Assembly: GCA_040003255.1 (NCBI GenBank)
Contig: JBDUCV010000103.1
Span: 1-5,641 of the forward strand
DNA from: JBDUCV01 sp040003255
GTDB lineage: Bacteria > Actinomycetota > Actinomycetes > Mycobacteriales > Jatrophihabitantaceae
DNA length: 5,641 bases
Direction of reading: 5' to 3'
How positions within the stretch are numbered: the first letter of the stretch is position 1; every line of letters begins with the position of its first letter. Below are positions 4,467 to 5,641 of this stretch, piece by piece. The notes under the pieces are model-generated. The model ran no database searches and had not been told where the DNA came from. It saw nothing but the letters and a program-made list of their open reading frames with translations. Made by a program: the position numbers and the translations under genes.

Positions 4467-5641
4467 ATGTCTGTCCCGAACCTGACCCGTGAGGACGCGC
4501 AGGTGCGCGCCGCGCTGTTGCACGTCGACTCCTACGACGTCGTATTGGATCTCACCGATGGCGGCGGTAAGCCCTCAGACCGGACGTTTCGGTCGACGAC
4601 CACCATCCGGTTCAGCGCCAATCGGCCCGGCTCGGCGACGTTCCTCGACCTGTTTGCCGACGCGATTACGTCGGTGACACTCAACGACCGCGCGGTCGAC
4701 GTCAGCGACTACGAGCCGCAGAACGGCATCGTGCTGCCGGACCTCGCGCGCGACAACACGGCCGTTGTCGTCGCCGACCTGCTCTATACCAACATCGGCG
4801 AGGGCCTGCATCGGTTCATCGACCCGATCGACAACGAGGTGTACCTGTACTCGCAGTTCGAGACCGCCGACGCCAAGCGCGTGTACGCCTGCTTCGACCA
4901 ACCCGACCTCAAGGCGACGTTCACCATGCACGCCACAGTGCCCGAGCATTGGACGGTCATCTCCAACGGACGTCAGGCCGCGGTGGACGATCTAGCGGCC
5001 GGCAAGACCGTCCACTTCGCGACGACCGCACGGATGAGCCCGTACGTGACAGCGGTCGTCGCTGGGCCGTACCACGCAGTGCGCGACCACCACGACGGCA
5101 TCGACCTCGGCGTGTTCTGCCGCCGCAGCCTCGCCGAGCACCTCGGCGACGCCGAAGAAATTCTCACCGTCACAAAGCAGGGATTCGACTGGTACCACGC
5201 GAATTTCGGGGTCCGGTACGCCTTCGATAAGTACGACCAGCTGTTCGTTCCGGAGTTCAACTCCGGTGCGATGGAGAACGCCGGCTGCGTGACCTTCCGC
5301 GACCAGTACGTGTTCCGCAGCAAGGTCACCGACGCTGCCCACGCGCGACTCGGCGAGACGATCCTGCATGAGATGGCGCACATGTGGTTCGGCGACCTGG
5401 TCACTATGCGGTGGTGGGACGACCTGTGGCTCAACGAGTCGTTCGCGACCTACGCGGCCGCCCTGTGTCAGGCGTCGGCGACGCGGTGGTCGCAGGCCTG
5501 GACGACGTTCGCCAACGTCGAGAAGACCTGGGCTTACCGGCAGGACCAGCTGCCCTCGACGCACCCGATCGCCACCGATGCCCCCGATGTGCAGACCGCC
5601 GAGGTGAACTTCGACGGCATCACCTACGCCAAGGGCGCCAG
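4467..5641 (+). CDS. pepN: Aminopeptidase N (M1 zinc metallopeptidase), 3' end outside window
   Basis: The first 391 codons of a cytosolic M1 aminopeptidase, which removes N-terminal residues from peptides during protein turnover. The family is usually about 850-870 aa in actinobacteria, so over half lies to the right. Residues 1-200 are the N-terminal beta domain, with SQFETADAKRVYACFDQPD at 129-147 as a strong family signature. The catalytic domain follows: GAMEN exopeptidase motif at 267-271 (binds the substrate amino terminus), zinc site HEMAH at 301-305 with the third ligand Glu324 in LNESF, and Tyr387 in GITYAKG, matching the transition-state tyrosine Tyr381 of E. coli PepN. All key residues are intact. 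The ATG at 4467 gives MSVPNLTRED, the typical actinobacterial start, with GGGAG 9 bp upstream; an in-frame GTG at 4440 is less likely. It is divergent from the DUF952-rpiB pair, an orientation I also recall for rpiB and pepN in mycobacteria. Confidence 0.97.
   Translation, partial: MSVPNLTREDAQVRAALLHVDSYDVVLDLTDGGGKPSDRTFRSTTTIRFSANRPGSATFLDLFADAITSVTLNDRAVDVSDYEPQNGIVLPDLARDNTAVVVADLLYTNIGEGLHRFIDPIDNEVYLYSQFETADAKRVYACFDQPDLKATFTMHATVPEHWTVISNGRQAAVDDLAAGKTVHFATTARMSPYVTAVVAGPYHAVRDHHDGIDLGVFCRRSLAEHLGDAEEILTVTKQGFDWYHANFGVRYAFDKYDQLFVPEFNSGAMENAGCVTFRDQYVFRSKVTDAAHARLGETILHEMAHMWFGDLVTMRWWDDLWLNESFATYAAALCQASATRWSQAWTTFANVEKTWAYRQDQLPSTHPIATDAPDVQTAEVNFDGITYAKGA

Noticed and set aside
4329..4523. 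N-terminal extension of the DUF952 gene to an ATG at 4523
   Set aside because: It would overlap the first codons of the divergent pepN gene and add about 65 residues not found in the family; the GTG at 4328 gives the normal length.

Overview
The window is GC-rich chromosomal DNA from an actinobacterium (Actinomycetota). The evidence is the G/C-rich third codon positions, the PepN and RpiB sequences of actinobacterial type, a small actinobacterial conserved protein, and the gene neighbourhood. From memory, pepN and rpiB lie in opposite orientations a short distance from a tRNA-Gly/tRNA-Pro pair and the tig-clpP-clpX cluster in several actinobacteria, including mycobacteria. I cannot place the organism below phylum or class with confidence.

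Layout, left to right. (1) Positions 1-245 hold two divergent tRNA genes: tRNA-Pro(UGG) on the minus strand, with its last bases cut off by the window edge, and a complete tRNA-Gly(UCC) on the plus strand. Their 103-bp spacer must carry both promoters. (2) Positions 300-2888, minus strand, hold a large exported protein (862 aa) with the look of a six-hairpin (alpha/alpha)6-barrel glycosidase of the glycogen-debranching-enzyme-like group. Its substrate is unknown. (3) After a 232-bp divergent intergenic region, 3121-3486 on the plus strand encodes a 121-aa protein. It has a basic N-terminus, a Pro/Ala/Ser-rich linker and a compact C-terminal segment conserved in actinobacteria. (4) It converges on rpiB (3521-3982, minus; ribose-5-phosphate isomerase B). 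An 18-bp direct repeat with a 24-bp period covers the stop codon and the short gap. (5) rpiB is preceded, 22 bp away, by a DUF952 gene (4005-4328, minus), so the two probably form an operon. (6) A 138-bp divergent intergenic region leads to pepN (4467 to beyond the right edge, plus), an M1 zinc aminopeptidase whose whole active-site set is inside the window.

The genes do not form an obvious single pathway. rpiB (pentose phosphate pathway), pepN (peptide turnover) and the tRNAs are housekeeping. The exported glycosidase is the accessory element, sitting between the tRNA pair and the rpiB/pepN block. I saw no transposase, integrase, CRISPR array, toxin-antitoxin pair or phage gene, and nothing that amounts to a new defence or mobile system. 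The points most worth following are the unassigned glycosidase and its position in a conserved neighbourhood, the DUF952 gene between rpiB and pepN, the small linker protein, and a few inverted and direct repeats in the intergenic regions.
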